Shown here: positions 1 to 13,000 of the stretch, piece by piece
Position numbering within the stretch: position 1 is the stretch's first letter
How the letters are laid out: each line of letters begins with the position of its first letter
Assembly: GCA_025716815.1 (NCBI GenBank)
Contig: JAIXMN010000002.1
Coordinates: 248,001-312,000, forward strand
Origin: Dichotomocladium elegans
Taxonomy: Eukaryota; Mucoromycota; Mucoromycetes; Mucorales; Lichtheimiaceae
Length of the DNA: 64,000 bases
Direction of reading: 5' to 3'
The notes under the pieces: model-generated
What the model was told of the DNA's origin: nothing
The model's input: the letters and a program-made list of their open reading frames with translations, nothing else
The model's database searches: none
Translations under genes and position numbers: made by a program

Positions 1-3000
1 GAAAAGGACAGGGTAATCTTTGAAAGTGTTGCCAATGACAATGTCCCTATTGGTGTCTTGTATCAATGGCAGATGGGGGTAATGAGAAGACCACAGGGCC
101 TACCTGTCATTAGGGATATTTTTAGGAAGTGCGTCGTCATAGGCTTCCATACTTGTCATAGAAGACGGCCATTTAGATGATAAATGCGAAAAGATATGGA
201 AACCAATTGCCTGCGTGTTCTCTACAAGTGAATTAACGCATCAGTGCAAACAGGGCCAATACCCTTGTACGATTGCATAGGTTTTTACTTGAAGGGAAGT
301 TCGGGAGTTCCTGGTGCTTATAAAAGAGACGGGCAGTCCTCTCTATATTGTCGATGTAAATTTTGTCCTGTGGTTCTCTGAGCCTTACTGTCAACAAATT
401 ATACAAATGCACGAATAAAATATTATCACTCACAGATCGTGCCTTAGATATTCAGGTGTCACCAAGAATTGAGGTGGTCTCCTCTGACCAACCTCAATGA
501 CACTTAGACTGCTTCTCACTTCTCCTGAGTTCACAGCATCCCCAAACGACATGTCTTGTATTTTTTGGAGGAACCCCATCTTATCGCGCTGTAGTGCATT
601 GAAATCGACATTTGGGAAAATTTCCAAAGCCCCGCCAAGAATCGAATCTAGTGTTGCGCTCAGTATCGCTTTTGCGAGCGATAAGCTCTGATAGCATTGG
701 ATAACTACGTGAATGAAAGGAATATAAATTATCAGCGCGTTCTCCATATCATGGATAACCTCTCTCCGAAAAAACAACATACTCAAGTTTTCAAGTTCAT
801 CTAAAACAGATGCTTCCTCTGGTTTATCGGAATATAGGTATCGACTCTTCATGTGTCTGAACCAAGCATCTGTCAGGAGCTTCGCTATAGTTGTAGGATC
901 AATCTGATCGACGACGATCTCATCCCAGAGCTTAGAGTGTCTAAGCACGCGATATCCAAGCGCACGGCATTCCATCGATGGATGATTCACAAAGAGTAGA
1001 AGGACCTGCCGCCAGTGATGTGCAATATACGTTTGGAATGCTTTGAAGCCCGGTCGGGACAGTGTCTGATCATACTTGGATTCCTCAAACAGCATGGCCA
1101 GGTTTGCTAGAATTTTCTCAACGTTTACAGATCCTTTGCTATTAGCAATATGCATGGCAATAGCTTTTGAGAAAATACGTTCGAGGATGGTCCTAGAAGA
1201 AGATCAATAATACGTCTTCTACTTCTGTTGACGAAGAACTTACTGGAAAATACCCGGCCACTTGTTCTCTGCTGCAGCAACGAGGTTCAGCACGACGTAG
1301 CGAATCCCGTCATCGAGATGCGATGATCCGTCAGTTGCGGCAGCAGGTCTTTGGAGCTTTGTGATGAGCTGCACAAACGTATCCACCGCGGTGCTGGGCG
1401 TGTTTTCTTTGAGAGTAACGAGTTGAAGGAGAAACAATGGGATCTTGAGATTCTCAACTCGTCGTGGTGACGAAGTATTTCCAAGGATGGAGATAACCCA
1501 GTCCACAAGTTCAATTGAAGACGGCTCCAAGTCGAGTTGCTCGAATGATGGCCGAAGCGAGTCAATGATCGATTTGTCTCCTGACTACATGGACATATAT
1601 AAGATACTGGATCACTTTTGTGGGAAGAATTAGTTGGCCTATGCCAATTGATGTTACCGGCATGAGATAGTGCAGCTCTAGGCGCGGATTATGCGCCATA
1701 GCGTCGAGAATAATGGATACATCTATTGCATGCTTCATAAACATGCCCCCGCGGTCGAATACAACCTTGTAGAGCCATGAAGGAAATATCTCGAAAACAG
1801 ACTCGACGTTCCTAGCATTATAATCAATAGATTGGTCCCGCCTCATTTATATTATATAATCATTCTTACCCGGTGATGGTGCGGACCATCGACCACCTCT
1901 TGTCTCTCTCAAATAGGAACATGTCCCCCAAAGAGTCGTTTTCAAATAGCCTCTTGAACACAGAACTCCAGCATTCTAAAACACAAAATGAGTAAATTTT
2001 GTGCTCCTGCTCAACCTTGAATGTTTTCGCTCACCGTCGACAAAGTCCGGGGAGATTTTTGGGAGAGCCAATATATAGCTTAGGCAATATAATTTAAGAT
2101 CTAAAGAAGAAAAGAAAATGTTGGGAATGATACAGTTGACATTCTATGGATGCTTACTTGGAGTATTGGGGTCGAACTGCATAGTCAGATCCTCAGAATG
2201 GACCGTTTCAAAGTACGTATTTAGCAAATCCAAAAGGGATTGCTTTGTGAGGGCTTTCTTTTCTGCTAGCAAATGGGATATCACCGTAGACCCCATCACA
2301 GTCAATTTCGATTGCGCGCCACTCAGCACAGCTGATCTATTGTTGCATTTCATGGATAAAGAAAATTGGGATTGTATCAGCTACATGCCCATACTGACAT
2401 CGCAAATGCCGAAAGTGGTGATGCTGATAGCAATCATAGGAATATAATACTTGCGCAGAAAGGTGGGGATTCCCCACTTTGGCGAACTCAATTATCAGAT
2501 ATTCATGAATCCGCGGAATCACCCACTGTGAATGCTTCTCGCTGACGAGACACAGAAGCCATAGAAGGTTAGTAGGTGTCCCGATTGACTCCTTTCCTAG
2601 CTACATGAGAAAAGAGACAATCCATGATTGGCGACTCATTGCGCAAGCTTGAACAAGCGGTAATATTCCTTGTGAACTTACGTCGAATAAGGCGTCTAAC
2701 ACACTGGAGAAAAACCATTAGCACCTTTGCATAAAACTCATGTTTCCGCCACTCTCTAAATGACAGAAGGAAAAATAAGAAGGAACCTGTCATGGATGGC
2801 TTCGCAAAATGCCACAATTTCTGTGACAAATGTAACTAGTGCCTCATTGATGGGATCGCTAAGCATGCGCGCTACCATGTCACTGATCTTTGATGGACCT
2901 GATTGTGGTCACTTTAGAGACTAAAGCACCACTATTGCTGTTTTCAAAGGAGTTGTTGCAAAATACCATTTTCTGGTGTTCGTTGCCGCAGAATCGCGTA

Positions 3001-3243
3001 TGCCCACTACATTTTGCGTTGTTTTAGTTGGTGAATCAAGCCGGACGTGTGCTTGGACAACTCTGTTTTCCCTACTTGAACGAGTTTTCGTGCATCGGTT
3101 GTCAAAAACCGTTTTAAGCTTTTAATCGCGAGAATGAGAGATCGCTGATTGTCATCGACGGCCACTTGCGTTGCATCCTGTGGCCGCTGCGAAATTGCAC
3201 TCGCCAGACTTTGCAGATCGGCATCCGGGCAAGTAGGCAACAT
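1..3243 (-). CDS. Large alpha-helical repeat-like protein, 3' end beyond window (unidentified)
   Basis: I do not recognise the family. A multi-exon gene reads on the minus strand from an ATG near 3243 and continues past position 1. Successive open segments join cleanly at splice sites. The exon ending near 3016 joins DMVARMLSDPINEALVTF at about 2880 through a GTAGTG donor. Small exons near 2700 and 2560 follow, then segments at 1860-1980, 1640-1846 and 1240-1590, then 430-1200, and after an intron with GTGAGT donor the segment 233-420. Translation is Leu/Ile-rich and helical throughout, with no membrane segment or catalytic motif, resembling HEAT/ARM-type scaffolds or Mediator-size subunits. 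The true start could lie further upstream, since open segments exist at 3559-3849. Exon limits between 1860 and 2560 are uncertain. That it is one real gene is fairly sure; its function is unknown. Confidence 0.55.
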
Positions 3244-3926
3244 TGCTGAAATGAAAAGAAGATTACATAAGAAAAAAGTTCAATGGTGTTTTGAAAACCA
3301 GCATTTCGCATTTCTCCCCCTTAGATTTAATGTGCTGTATCATCCTTAGAACTGCCTGGTGATGCATTGATATTTTAATATGACAACGCAAATTACCATG
3401 AGAGTACTTGCAACTCTTCGACACGTTCATTATTTACGTAGGACTACTTGGGCATTACGTATCATGGTTATCGATCATTCGAGTCTGAAAGATCAATTAT
3501 ACGCTTACGATCATTATGCGGTAATTCCATCCATTCCACACCAGGCCCGTTCTCACTGCTATACGCAGCATTGTATATGACCTGCGCTTGTTACAAGGGC
3601 GTTTTGTCGCATAGTTGGATGAAGTGACGACGAGAAGTGGAAGGATGACGGGACTCCATTTGAGAATAGACACCGCATAGTTATGTGAAACACCGCGCTA
3701 TTCACCTGTTTACGCCGTTTTATGATCCTCGCATGCAAACTCTCCAAGCCATTGAAGAAGATGTATAGATATCGTATCCGCTCCGGAAACAACATTGTGT
3801 CCACCACCATCCTTAAAACACAAAAAGTAGACCAACCAAAAATTTGCAATTCACATCAAAATAATATATTATAGCTTAAATGAATGCTTTTTTTTATATG
3901 AAGCAAAATGTATTGATACAAGAGAA
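3244..3926. other. Intergenic or unresolved 5' region of the left-edge gene
   Basis: No convincing gene is seen here. A minus-strand open segment at 3559-3849 has weak fungal-like character and could be an upstream exon of the left-edge gene, ending at a possible GTGAAT donor, but the frame does not clearly connect. The right part is the short 3' flank of the ribosomal gene that ends at 3927. Confidence 0.3.
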
Positions 3927-5251
3927 TTACTCTTCAGCGGCAGCAAGCTTCTTGTGGAAAGCAGCCTTCTTGGTAGCAACGTTGTTTTCGCGCTGCTTCT
4001 TGTTCAAGCGCTGAGGACGCTTATAAGCCTTGTAAGAAGTCTTCTTAGGGGTAGGCTTGGCAAGAGGATCGGCGCGGATGGCCTCGTGAGCCTCAGTGTA
4101 CATGTCCTCAACCTTGTCGGAGGTGATTCCGGCCTTGAGGAAAGTAGCGAACTGCTTCTTGTAGCGTTCCTCATCTTCTTCCTCAAGGTATTCCATGTAC
4201 TCGGCAACGTGAACACCGTAGATGTAGTTGCGGAGGAGCTCATCATCGTTGGTCTTGGTCTCAATGTCATAACCAGGGAAGCGGTTGCCAGAGTGGGGAA
4301 CAAAGATACCACCATCAGAGGCACCCTTCATGGCACCGAAGACACGGGCACCGGTCGAGGTGCGGGCAAGACCGACATCAAGGAAAGCCTTGAAGGGACG
4401 GGGACCCTCCTCGTTGGCCTCGATCTCCTGGACAGTGCCATCAGGCTCGGTAACACCCTCATACTTATCAGCAAGACCGAGCTTGGTCAAAGTGCGGCGA
4501 GCAAGCAAGAGACCGGTGGCATAGGCAGCAGCCCAGTTGGTCAAACCACCCTTGATGCCGTAGCGGGGAAGTTCGTGGGCGTAGGCAGCGCTGAGAACAT
4601 AGTCACCCTGGATCTTGGCATACACGATCTGGCAGATGATGTCCTTGTTGGTGAAGCGAACAACCAATCTGTACTTGGGCGAGTTGTACTTGTTCTTGGC
4701 CTGGACAACAAGTCTCTTGCGAGCGTAGTAGTCAGTCTTGCCCTCTACAATCGCACTGCATGAGTATCAATATGCCACATATATTGGGTCATTATACGGC
4801 CACAAACGCACGATCACGTCAATGGTGACCCCTGTTGCGTTAGTCAGATAGGAGCGAAAGAACTTGTTTGAAATCAACACGAATTGGGTTGTAAAGCCAA
4901 ATTCAGTTGAACTATGCTTTAAATGCTCATCATAGTAACGAGGGCACCACCCCATCGAGTGCCATGCGTTTGTGCTTCCGTAGGTGTAGGTTTGTGTAGG
5001 CAAAGAGAAGGTACGACAATTACCTCTTCTTCTGCGGTACTTGACCTGGTAACGTTTGAAGTAGGCCTTGTTCTTCTGCTGCTTGACGAAAGTCTGTAGT
5101 TCGAAGAGGGTGAGTACCTGCCAGACCAAACAATTTCGATCCATCCATCCGTCCAAACGCTCATCCATCCACTCATCTATTTGCTATGTCCTTTGTTGCC
5201 TCCCATCATCCATCATTATAACGGCACACGGCCGTGGCCCATACATACCAT
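3927..5251 (-). CDS. RPL5: 60S ribosomal protein L5 (uL18)
   Basis: This is a structural protein of the large ribosomal subunit that binds 5S rRNA. Exons are 5249-5251 (the ATG alone), 5024-5093 and 3927-4744, giving 296 residues, close to the 297 of animal L5. The mature start reads [20 protein letters not shown], followed by the family motifs [31 protein letters not shown] and [20 protein letters not shown]. The C-terminus is Lys/Arg-rich. Intron 1 begins directly after the start codon (GTATGT) and contains a GGAT-rich tract on the coding strand. Intron 2 splits the Glu codon of RRRREG (donor GTAATT, acceptor TAG). A 269-codon antisense frame across the last exon is a codon-bias shadow. Identity is secure; only the 3-nt first exon is inferred from splice signals. 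Confidence 0.96.
5138..5179. repeat. (ATCC)n imperfect tetranucleotide tract in RPL5 intron 1
   Basis: Imperfect CATC/CATCC repeats on the + strand, which is GGATGGATG on the RPL5 coding strand. The tract sits inside the first intron, close upstream of exon 2. Related tracts lie beside the start codons of RPL15 and RPS24 in this window. Confidence 0.85.
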
Positions 5252-5874
5252 GACTACTATGGGCTCGGGAAAAGGAAGGTCTTTGATGAGCTTAAGACAG
5301 CAACTTTTACCAACCCGCCTGCGCGGGGATTCAAATGATTTTTGCGTGGTCGGGATGGGCGAAATGACTTAGGATTATTGATCGCGGAATATGAATATAG
5401 CTTAGCAGTGGAGTAGCGTGCGCTATTGATCCGAGTCAACTTGCTGCTTGACAAAGGCAGAGACTACTGGAAGAGTTTTCGTTGGCAGGGAAGGGAATTT
5501 AAGCATTATATGTGCTTTGTTATTCCAAGAAAATCGCAGTCCAAGGGCTCATGATTTCTTTATTAACAATATACCCATAGGAGATGCTCAGGCCGGTAGC
5601 CAGCAGCATCGGTAGAAGCGAGTACTACTGCGTTGTTTTTGACACTCGATCCACCCAGCGTACCTTTTGCTCCTTATTTATGTCATCTCAGCAGCTCTTC
5701 TCTGCGTTGCGCAGAACCATTGTTAGAGGCTGACAAAGAAACGCATGAATAGTTGAATGAATTTATCAGTTACCAACATAAATATCAGTTGTCTGAGGTG
5801 CTCTTACCTTTTTCATTGAACTCAATACATCCCCAGCCAGGTACATACTTGGCAAACTCATTATCCAATCGACG
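5252..5874. other. Intergenic, RPL5 promoter side
   Basis: This is the 620-bp stretch between the RPL5 start and the broken mobile-element gene. It should contain the RPL5 promoter and 5' untranslated region. I see no credible gene; open frames are short and unconserved. Confidence 0.5.
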
Positions 5875-7066
5875 ATGGCCAAAGTCAAGGCCAGCGATAT
5901 CAAGATCAATTTGAGATCAGTTCGGCGGAAGCAGGAGTACCAGGAAGCACTGGAGAAACTGGTGCTGGCTACCCACTTTGTTTTATCATCCACGCATACC
6001 CGCTGTTGCGTTGGATCCTCCTCCACGAGTTGGAGAGCGACCTCGACTTCGATCCCAGCGAGCTCCTCGGCCAAGTATTCTTTTATGAAGTATTCCTTAG
6101 TCTGGCCGGGAGAAAGGCCATGCACGAGAAGATTTTGACGTCGGCCAAGGCCATTAGAACGCTCATACAGATACACCTTGAAGAATGCACAAAGTATGTC
6201 GAACTTGAGCCTGGGCAACACAGCAACGTATCCCAGGTGGCGACCAATACCAGCATTGATATCATGAATGCCTACAAAGCTAATGTCCGGCTGCGATATG
6301 GCGAGTGTTTCCTGCGCGTTATCAACGCTCGGTTGTACGTGCACCAGGGGAACAAAGAACTACTGAAGGGAATGGTTAACAACGATGAGCATGAATTCCG
6401 CCAGGTCTGTGAGGAGAGAATATGGAGGGCTGATCCTACAAGCGTGCGGCGACACACGTACATATTCACAGAAGATGATATCCACCATGTCATCAAGAAA
6501 TCTCCGTAAAAACACCTTAATGCTTTTTATGAGCTTTGCAAATCTTGAAAGGCGAGAGGGGCAATGTCAACCTAATGCTTCCCTCTCAGAACTTTCTGGT
6601 TGCCATCCCAAATACATATCGACGCACGTATCCTTTGCCAGCATATATCAAGACAGGTATCCACCAAAGCACCATCGATCGAGAAGACATGACAGGAAGG
6701 TAATTGATCTCAAGTCCCAAGGCATTCAAGGATGGGCATGGCAGAAGTTTCTTAGGACCGGAACAGACGGATGGAGTATCTATATCGATCATACTCAGGA
6801 ACGCTGATGCGAAGAGGAAGCTGAGTCACGCCCTTCAAGCGTGACCCCACTCCGCGATCATATCAGCGAGCAAAGCTTCCTGAAGTTAAATCCCATGGAC
6901 TTCTGAGGTATACAAACCTAAATTGTTTGAAGTTCATGGAAGAGGTTACGGGATTATCTCGACCGTGGCTTTGGAACCGAGACATGGCGGCAGTGCTCAA
7001 CTTCAGGCATATACTCCTGAGTTTCCGGGTCAGTCGCAAAATCTCAGAACGATTCCGACGTTGCTA
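5875..7066 (+). pseudogene. Degenerate TnpB/Fanzor-like mobile-element gene, copy 1
   Basis: Broken coding region. An N-terminal segment starts MAKVKASDIKINLRSVRRKQ at 5875. It shifts frame near 5990-6005 into a helical segment (6006-6509) containing WILLHELESD, AGRKAMHEK and the basic stretch AYKANVRLRYGECFLRVINA, then stops. Further shifted pieces run to 6810. From about 6840 another frame gives PRSYQRAKLPEVKSHGLLRY, then C-L-K-F, and finally WNRDMAAVLNFRHILLSFR before a stop near 7066. The order of a helical N-domain and a late HGLL...C...WNRD-x-AA-x-LN motif resembles TnpB/Fanzor nucleases, whose last RuvC segment carries an RD-x-N-A-x-N-I type motif. At least three frame breaks and an apparent loss of the central region make it non-functional. 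The family assignment is from recalled motif layout and was not searched. Confidence 0.5.
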
Positions 7067-7732
7067 GGTCCCGATATGATGGGGAAAGTGACCTGGCATC
7101 TACCAAATCTGCAAAACGTAAGGCGCAGTACTCGCTGCTGCTGACAAGAAGTCACAACTGAATTGCTAAGCCAAGGCTGACACCCGCGATAGGCGAGTTA
7201 CTTGGGCCACTCTCCATTCGGTGAACGGAAGGGAGGCACCCTACAGGTGAGTTTTGTGGGAATAGTAAGATAGGCGGTTGTGTGACAGAGTAATAGGCTC
7301 GATCTGCTAACGTCATAATTTCATTATACTATATGCTCATTGGCGCATAAGCAAATGGCTCGACTTATCACACGCATACATAAATTACCTCCATTGGAAC
7401 CGCAAATACGATATACTGATGGTGTGATATATACATGATCGCATGACTCAGACTTTGATTGAAACTAAAAGTATTTAGACCGGAAAAGTAAGGATGGATA
7501 GTCTGAGCAGGTTCGTATATGAGACAGATCGGGTCGTATGCTGTCTGTATCAGAATCATGAAGGCGACATTGATTATGCGAAAAAGTGAAGCATCGTGGA
7601 ACTAGAATGCTTCCTTGCCACACGACGCAAGAAACGGGAATTGCAGTAAGAAAAGAACACCTCGTTTTTTTAATCTTTTTCACAAGCTGCTTGATGTCAA
7701 ACTATGTGTAATGATGATCTTTGGGACATTGT
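7067..7732. other. Intergenic / 3' flank of the broken element
   Basis: No gene is visible. The first 200 bases may still belong to the mobile element's 3' flank. The rest is AT-rich and carries only short random frames, ending at the 3' side of the DJ-1 gene. Confidence 0.4.
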
Positions 7733-8712
7733 TCACAAAGTAGGAGGCGTCAGCAACTGTCGCTTGAGACTCTCGACAGTCTGTGAAAGCTGGAGATCAG
7801 CAAAACATGGCTCTTTTAAACAAGGATATCTTTCCTTCTTACTAACCTCCTTCCCGACAAGCTGTTCAACGATCGTCAATGCAAACAAGAACGCAGTACC
7901 GGGACCGCGACTTGTGATCACGTTCTTATCAACAACAACGCGATCCTCTGAGTACTTGAAGTCTGCAGTGGGCAAGAAAATGTGAGAGGAATGATTATAC
8001 TCAGACTCTCTGAGTATGTCTTACGCTTCGACAATTGATCCTTGACACTCGGGTATGAGGTCACTGTATGGTCTCCGGGAACGCCCGAAGTCAGCGCGAC
8101 GAGGGTAGCTACAATGACGTGATTCCAGATACATGCGTTTAGGGTCCAACATAATTTGGTTTACGGCAAGCAACTTCCCCCCCCCATTTCTACCTGCACA
8201 GATGAAGGCAACAATTTTGCCTCGTTGATAAAATTGCTGGATCAGCTCCTGGACATGTTTGCTGTCCTTGAGTGTATTAGCACTTCCCATTCCACCCGGG
8301 CAGATAACGGCGTCGAAAGTGTCCTTTAGGACGTGTTAGCATGCCGACTTTCTCGCACGCGCGCGCTCGCTCTCTCTCTTTTGCGCACTCAAACTAGTTA
8401 ACAATGACGCTTACAAAAGCCAATCCAGGGTCCTCAAAGGCCATATCTGGGACAATTTTGATACCGCGACTGCCGGTCGCATAAGTGTTTTTGAGGTGTA
8501 CGCCTGCTATAGTCACCTTGACACCCGCACGGACAAGCACGTCAGCTAATAACGCGTGGCGGCGGGGGGGAGGGGGCATTGATACAGGCAGCATTGGTCA
8601 TTAATCTCCAATACATCTTGTGGCACGCGCAACATGTCTTGAATTTACCAGTTACGGTGAATTCTATCTCCTCAGCTCCATCTGCCAAAAGAATTAAGGC
8701 TGACTTGGTCAT
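7733..8712 (-). CDS. DJ-1/PfpI family protein (PARK7-like)
   Basis: A class I glutamine-amidotransferase-like (DJ-1) protein, a family linked to oxidative-stress protection and glyoxalase/deglycase activity. Six exons: 8649-8712, 8415-8545, 8194-8323, 8025-8108, 7847-7962 and 7733-7780. Together they give 190 residues against 189 in human DJ-1. Seen in order: [15 protein letters not shown] with the conserved acidic Glu, [12 protein letters not shown], a GIKIVPDM strand, [10 protein letters not shown], and FICA with the nucleophile Cys. TSGVPG...[11 protein letters not shown] follows, then [27 protein letters not shown] and a short C-tail. The residue after the Cys-Ala is Ala in my splice model where many homologues have Gly. 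The start is the first ATG (MTKSALILL) because the upstream in-frame codon is only TTG. A poly-G tract (8176-8185, seen as poly-C) lies in an intron. Confidence 0.92.
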
Positions 8713-10036
8713 TATGCGTCGCAAAAGAAAAAGAACGTGGGAAATTAAAGCGGGGGTGGGGCGTACTTTTTTATATATATTTTTTCAATCGAGTTTGCGT
8801 CATGCGATCCATGGATATCAAAGTACGTAATTTATGCTTGTAATAAGTCGAAATGATTGCATGTGCACCCGATAAACATACGGATGAAATCAGAGCATTA
8901 GCAGAATGATAAAGCTTGAGCTTATTACTATGTTGTCCCGGAGCAGGTTATATTGCTCCAAGGATGCTGCTCTGCCAACCCGATTCAACCTTTGGGCTGC
9001 CTCGTGCAATTTCCTCGGGCGACTGGTTGAGTAGAAACAAATTCGCTCTATGCGCACAATGCGCCCTGTAGCATTTCGGCAAGTCAGCTATACGAGCCTT
9101 GAATTCATATTCTCAAATGAATTTTCCCTTTTTGTTTTCCCACCAAGAAGACCAGAAGCTTGCTGTTCCACTACAGGATGACGGAACGGATTATGTCATC
9201 CGTTCCCGCATAACATCGACGTCATATCTCTCAGCAAGGGTAAGTCTGAGCTTGCTGTTATGCATATTCTCTCAATCCGAGCGGGCCTAGCTGAAGGATG
9301 GCCCGGGGGAGAAGCCAAGCATAGCCACGCAACTTCAAAGGATCAACACAGCTATCAATATATTCATGTGATGCTTGAATGCAATCAGCTCCAGCAGAGC
9401 AGCTAGGAACACAGAACCCATTCAAGGAAGCGATGGGCGTAACAGTATAAAAAGGGATTCTGAAAGCACTTTTTAATAATAATAATAATAAGCTGGAATG
9501 AGGGATCATCCACATGTTCTCAACGATGAGATTCCATCCATAATGTTAGACTGACTTGAAAAAATTGATAAAGCAAGTGTGAGGGACTTTTAAGAATATA
9601 TCCGAATGACTCCCATCTGGTATGTAGGGCATGCCCGGATCTCATATATACATGAAGCCTCTCACCGCATCGCCCAAGAAATGGATTAATGCGGTGGCCA
9701 TATTGTCAAAAGCAATATTAAAGACAACGCAAACCTGGACTGCTGTAAGGATTTCGATGTGCCCACCCGGATACGACTTGGGGATTGAGCTGGGTCGTAA
9801 GTGAAAGGGATACAATATTTTTGTTCACTAATGGTTGTCTAGATCATAATTTCACCATTGTCGACTGTTCTTCAGAGCCAAAGAAATGAACATGCCCGAT
9901 ATGGCGTCTTCCCACCATACATAATATCTGAGGAAACATGACCCTCCCTCAGATAGTGCTGATCCATTATTGTGTAGATAGAAAAGCCTGCAGGCGGATG
10001 TGTGATATTAGTATGGCTGATTATACATATCTTTGC
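8713..10036. other. 1.3-kb intergenic region with an (AAT)n tract
   Basis: No supported gene. It contains a short ATT/AAT trinucleotide run at about 9474-9491. All open frames are under 90 codons and lack family resemblance or clean splice neighbours. The left end is the DJ-1 promoter side and the right end is the MDM1 3' flank. Confidence 0.5.
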
Positions 10037-13000
10037 TTATTTGGATGATGCTGTTTTACAAGATGAAAAGTCAATTTCTGGAAATAATGCGGACACAATC
10101 TCGTCCAAAAGGGTATATGCGAGATCTTGGTTTAAACGTTTGTTCTGAAGCACACTGAAGAGCCGCCGCGCTCCACGTCTTGCGTTTTGTCGGCCGACCA
10201 TTTGGCCGATAAGATCTGGGGACGGGGTAACGATTTGTTCATATCAGCAAAAGCAACGTGAAGTGTAACTTTCCTTACCTGGGAGCCATGTCGACAGTTT
10301 GCGGTTAGCAGCTTCCTTAGTTTGTTGAATTTCATCTGGGCGCCTCGGTGGCCTGAATGTCAATGTCTGGCCATTAGGCCAGAGGCTGTTGCTCACTTTT
10401 TGGATGTAGTATACAATCATTGATTCCGATTCTAGATGAAGGACTGTCTCCTTGATTTTTCTGGAGATAAAATGAATCAACTTCGGTCCAACATTGGCTG
10501 ATTCTATATGGTTTACCTCTCGATGGTACCACCGAAAATCTGCTGTAGAATAATTACTACGGCTTGACGCCGTAACCAGTTATTCTTCTCTTTGAGCTCA
10601 AACATCTCAATGAAAAGATCGCATAGCGGTTCGGTAAAACTCGTGATTCCTTCACCATTAACCTTTAGGGTCTCGGTCAGATCGCCCACCAATGGACTTG
10701 GTATGATTCTTTTGTTCTGGCCAAAAATGCCCCTGTTCTCCTCCTCGATCATATCCCTGAATTCTTCGCCAAGAAGCCGTTGGGTGATAAAATCAAGCAT
10801 TGACGGCGCCACTGATAGGTCATCAATACCTTCAGCAACGGACCTGTATATATTCTGCATAAACTTGGTTGATGGTCGTCCGGGATCGCCAGTCTCGGGA
10901 GAGATGCGTTGTATGTCCTTTGAAGACGAGGATTTTGATGTATTCGAAGAGGGCTGCAGCTGCCGTAGTAGGAGATGAGAAGATAAATCTGAGCGCTGGC
11001 GCATTTCAGATGGCTGCTTTGGTGTAGGTCCTTGATCTGGCTCAGGGATGTATCCATTTTGCTGCGATAAAAAGGCCCGCAGATCCTCATTTTTGCAGAT
11101 ATATCGATCTTCAAGAAGACGTCGAAGATACCGTTCCAAACTCAAACGACGTGCTTCAACAAATGATTTCTGTAGCCGGAGCAAAGGCCACTTCCCGGGA
11201 AATTCGAGGGACTTGACAATCGGATACCGATCTTTAAGTTTTTGATGGAGTGCAAAGAATTCGCTGTATCTCCGGGCCACTATCCAACCGGAACCATAGT
11301 TGCCGTCGTAACCAAGTTGTTGAATTTCAATCACAAAGCGTGCAAATTCACCTGAGGAGTCATTTCCTATGGTTGAGCTGGTGATACTGATCTTGGTCCG
11401 ATCCTATACGTCACCCTCAGCACTGTTAGCGAATACCTCAAACCGACGCCTGTTTTTTCTTTCCAGAAGAGAACACACTCACAGGCACAAGCGCATTTTC
11501 GGATTCCTGCAACTCATACTGGCTTTTCTGATACCTAAGTTGCTGGAGTTCCTGTGCAAACATTCGCTTGCTCTTTTTAAGGATTCTAAGCTTTTCACTC
11601 ATGTCTTTTGCTTCCGCCTTCTTGATCAAATGATCAACAATTGCTGCGTGCTGGATTAGCTTATCAATCTCCTCCGAGAGTCTCACAACTTTTGGTGCTA
11701 AGAGTAAGTCTCCTGGTGGTGCGAAATGAACATCATTGGAATCCTCTGGAGTTGTAGGAGATGATTTCTCGGTCTCGACAGGCGAACTACTACTGTTCGA
11801 GCATTCAACAGGATCTTTGACATTGCCGGATACAGCACTTTTGATGGATTCGGATGCCTCACTTCCGACTTCGCTGATCACGTTAGGTCCATTTGACGGA
11901 TTCCATGACTGTAGCTGCACCTCATACTGCACAGGAAGTGCCATGGTTGATTTGGCACCTCTACGATCTCGTAAGAGGAGAGGGGAGCTGTGCTGTTTTC
12001 TAGGCGTAACCGGAGATGACGGTTGGCACATAGCCATGTCGGATCTCGATAGGCGACTCTCTTCAGATTCAAAAATAGTTGTGTCAGAATCAATGATAGA
12101 CTGGAGCTCTGCTTCTACTGCCTCTACGGTGTTTGTCCGAAGTAATGGGTGTCGAGCTCGAGGAGTTTGTTGAGAGGGCAATGGTGGCGATTGGTCTCCT
12201 GAGGGCTCAGCAGGGGATATGGTGGGGCTTCCGTGCGGCGGGGTCACTGATGTAGTAGCACTTCCTGTGTCTTCCTCTGTGGATTCGTCGCTATCTTCCA
12301 CAAGTTCTTGTTTGTACTGGCTAACTTTTTTGTCTTCCGTTTCACTAATGGCGCCCGGGCTCCACCAATCATTTGCTGAATCGACCATCTTTCCTATACC
12401 CAAGAAGTGCGCAATACCTCTGGGACCTGTTTCTGAGACAGCGCGCACGTGTCCACGCGGCCGGCTTTTGGATGGAGGAGCGCTACGGCTAGCACCCAAG
12501 TTACCACCTTGCTGTTTGACTATGCTGATCTCGGTGTCTGAATCGGCCTTGGACATAGGTCTAACCGCATCCCAGACTTTACTTTTCGAAAAACCAACCG
12601 AGGTAGTTCGCTGCAAAGGCTCTGGTGAGATCTCAGTACTATTTTCAGGGCTGGCCACGAGCTGTGTTGAGTGACCCTCATCATAGCTAATTCTCTCTGG
12701 AATAGGTTCCGGAATAGAATTTGGTGTAGTGGCGAGGTATTTAAAATATAGATCTGACCGTTTAAAATATGGAAAATATTCTTTTTCGAGTTGGTGATAT
12801 ACGAATTGCTGGATTTTGTAAAGTCGAAGCCGTATGCTATCAATAGTTGCGTCAATATCTTCACGAGAGTTTTGAACAGCGGCTTGTGCACTTTTGATTG
12901 CTTTGTGAAGGTCGGCGACGAGGTGCTCGGGAAGTACAAGGCGATGAGGCACGTTTTCCATCAGATACCTGGTATACACCATATTCACGTCTTGTAAAAA

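Noticed and set aside
3954..4763. 269-codon plus-strand open frame opposite RPL5
   Set aside because: It lies entirely antisense to the conserved RPL5 exon; its Leu/Val/Gly-rich content is the mirror of RPL5 codon bias.
5766..6344. 192-codon minus-strand frame over TnpB/Fanzor-like copy 1
   Set aside because: The similarity to copy 3 and the protein motifs favour the plus strand; the minus frame shows no motif.
9099..9515. Small frames on both strands in the 8.7-10.0 kb gap
   Set aside because: Each under 90 codons, overlapping each other and an AAT microsatellite; no family signal.
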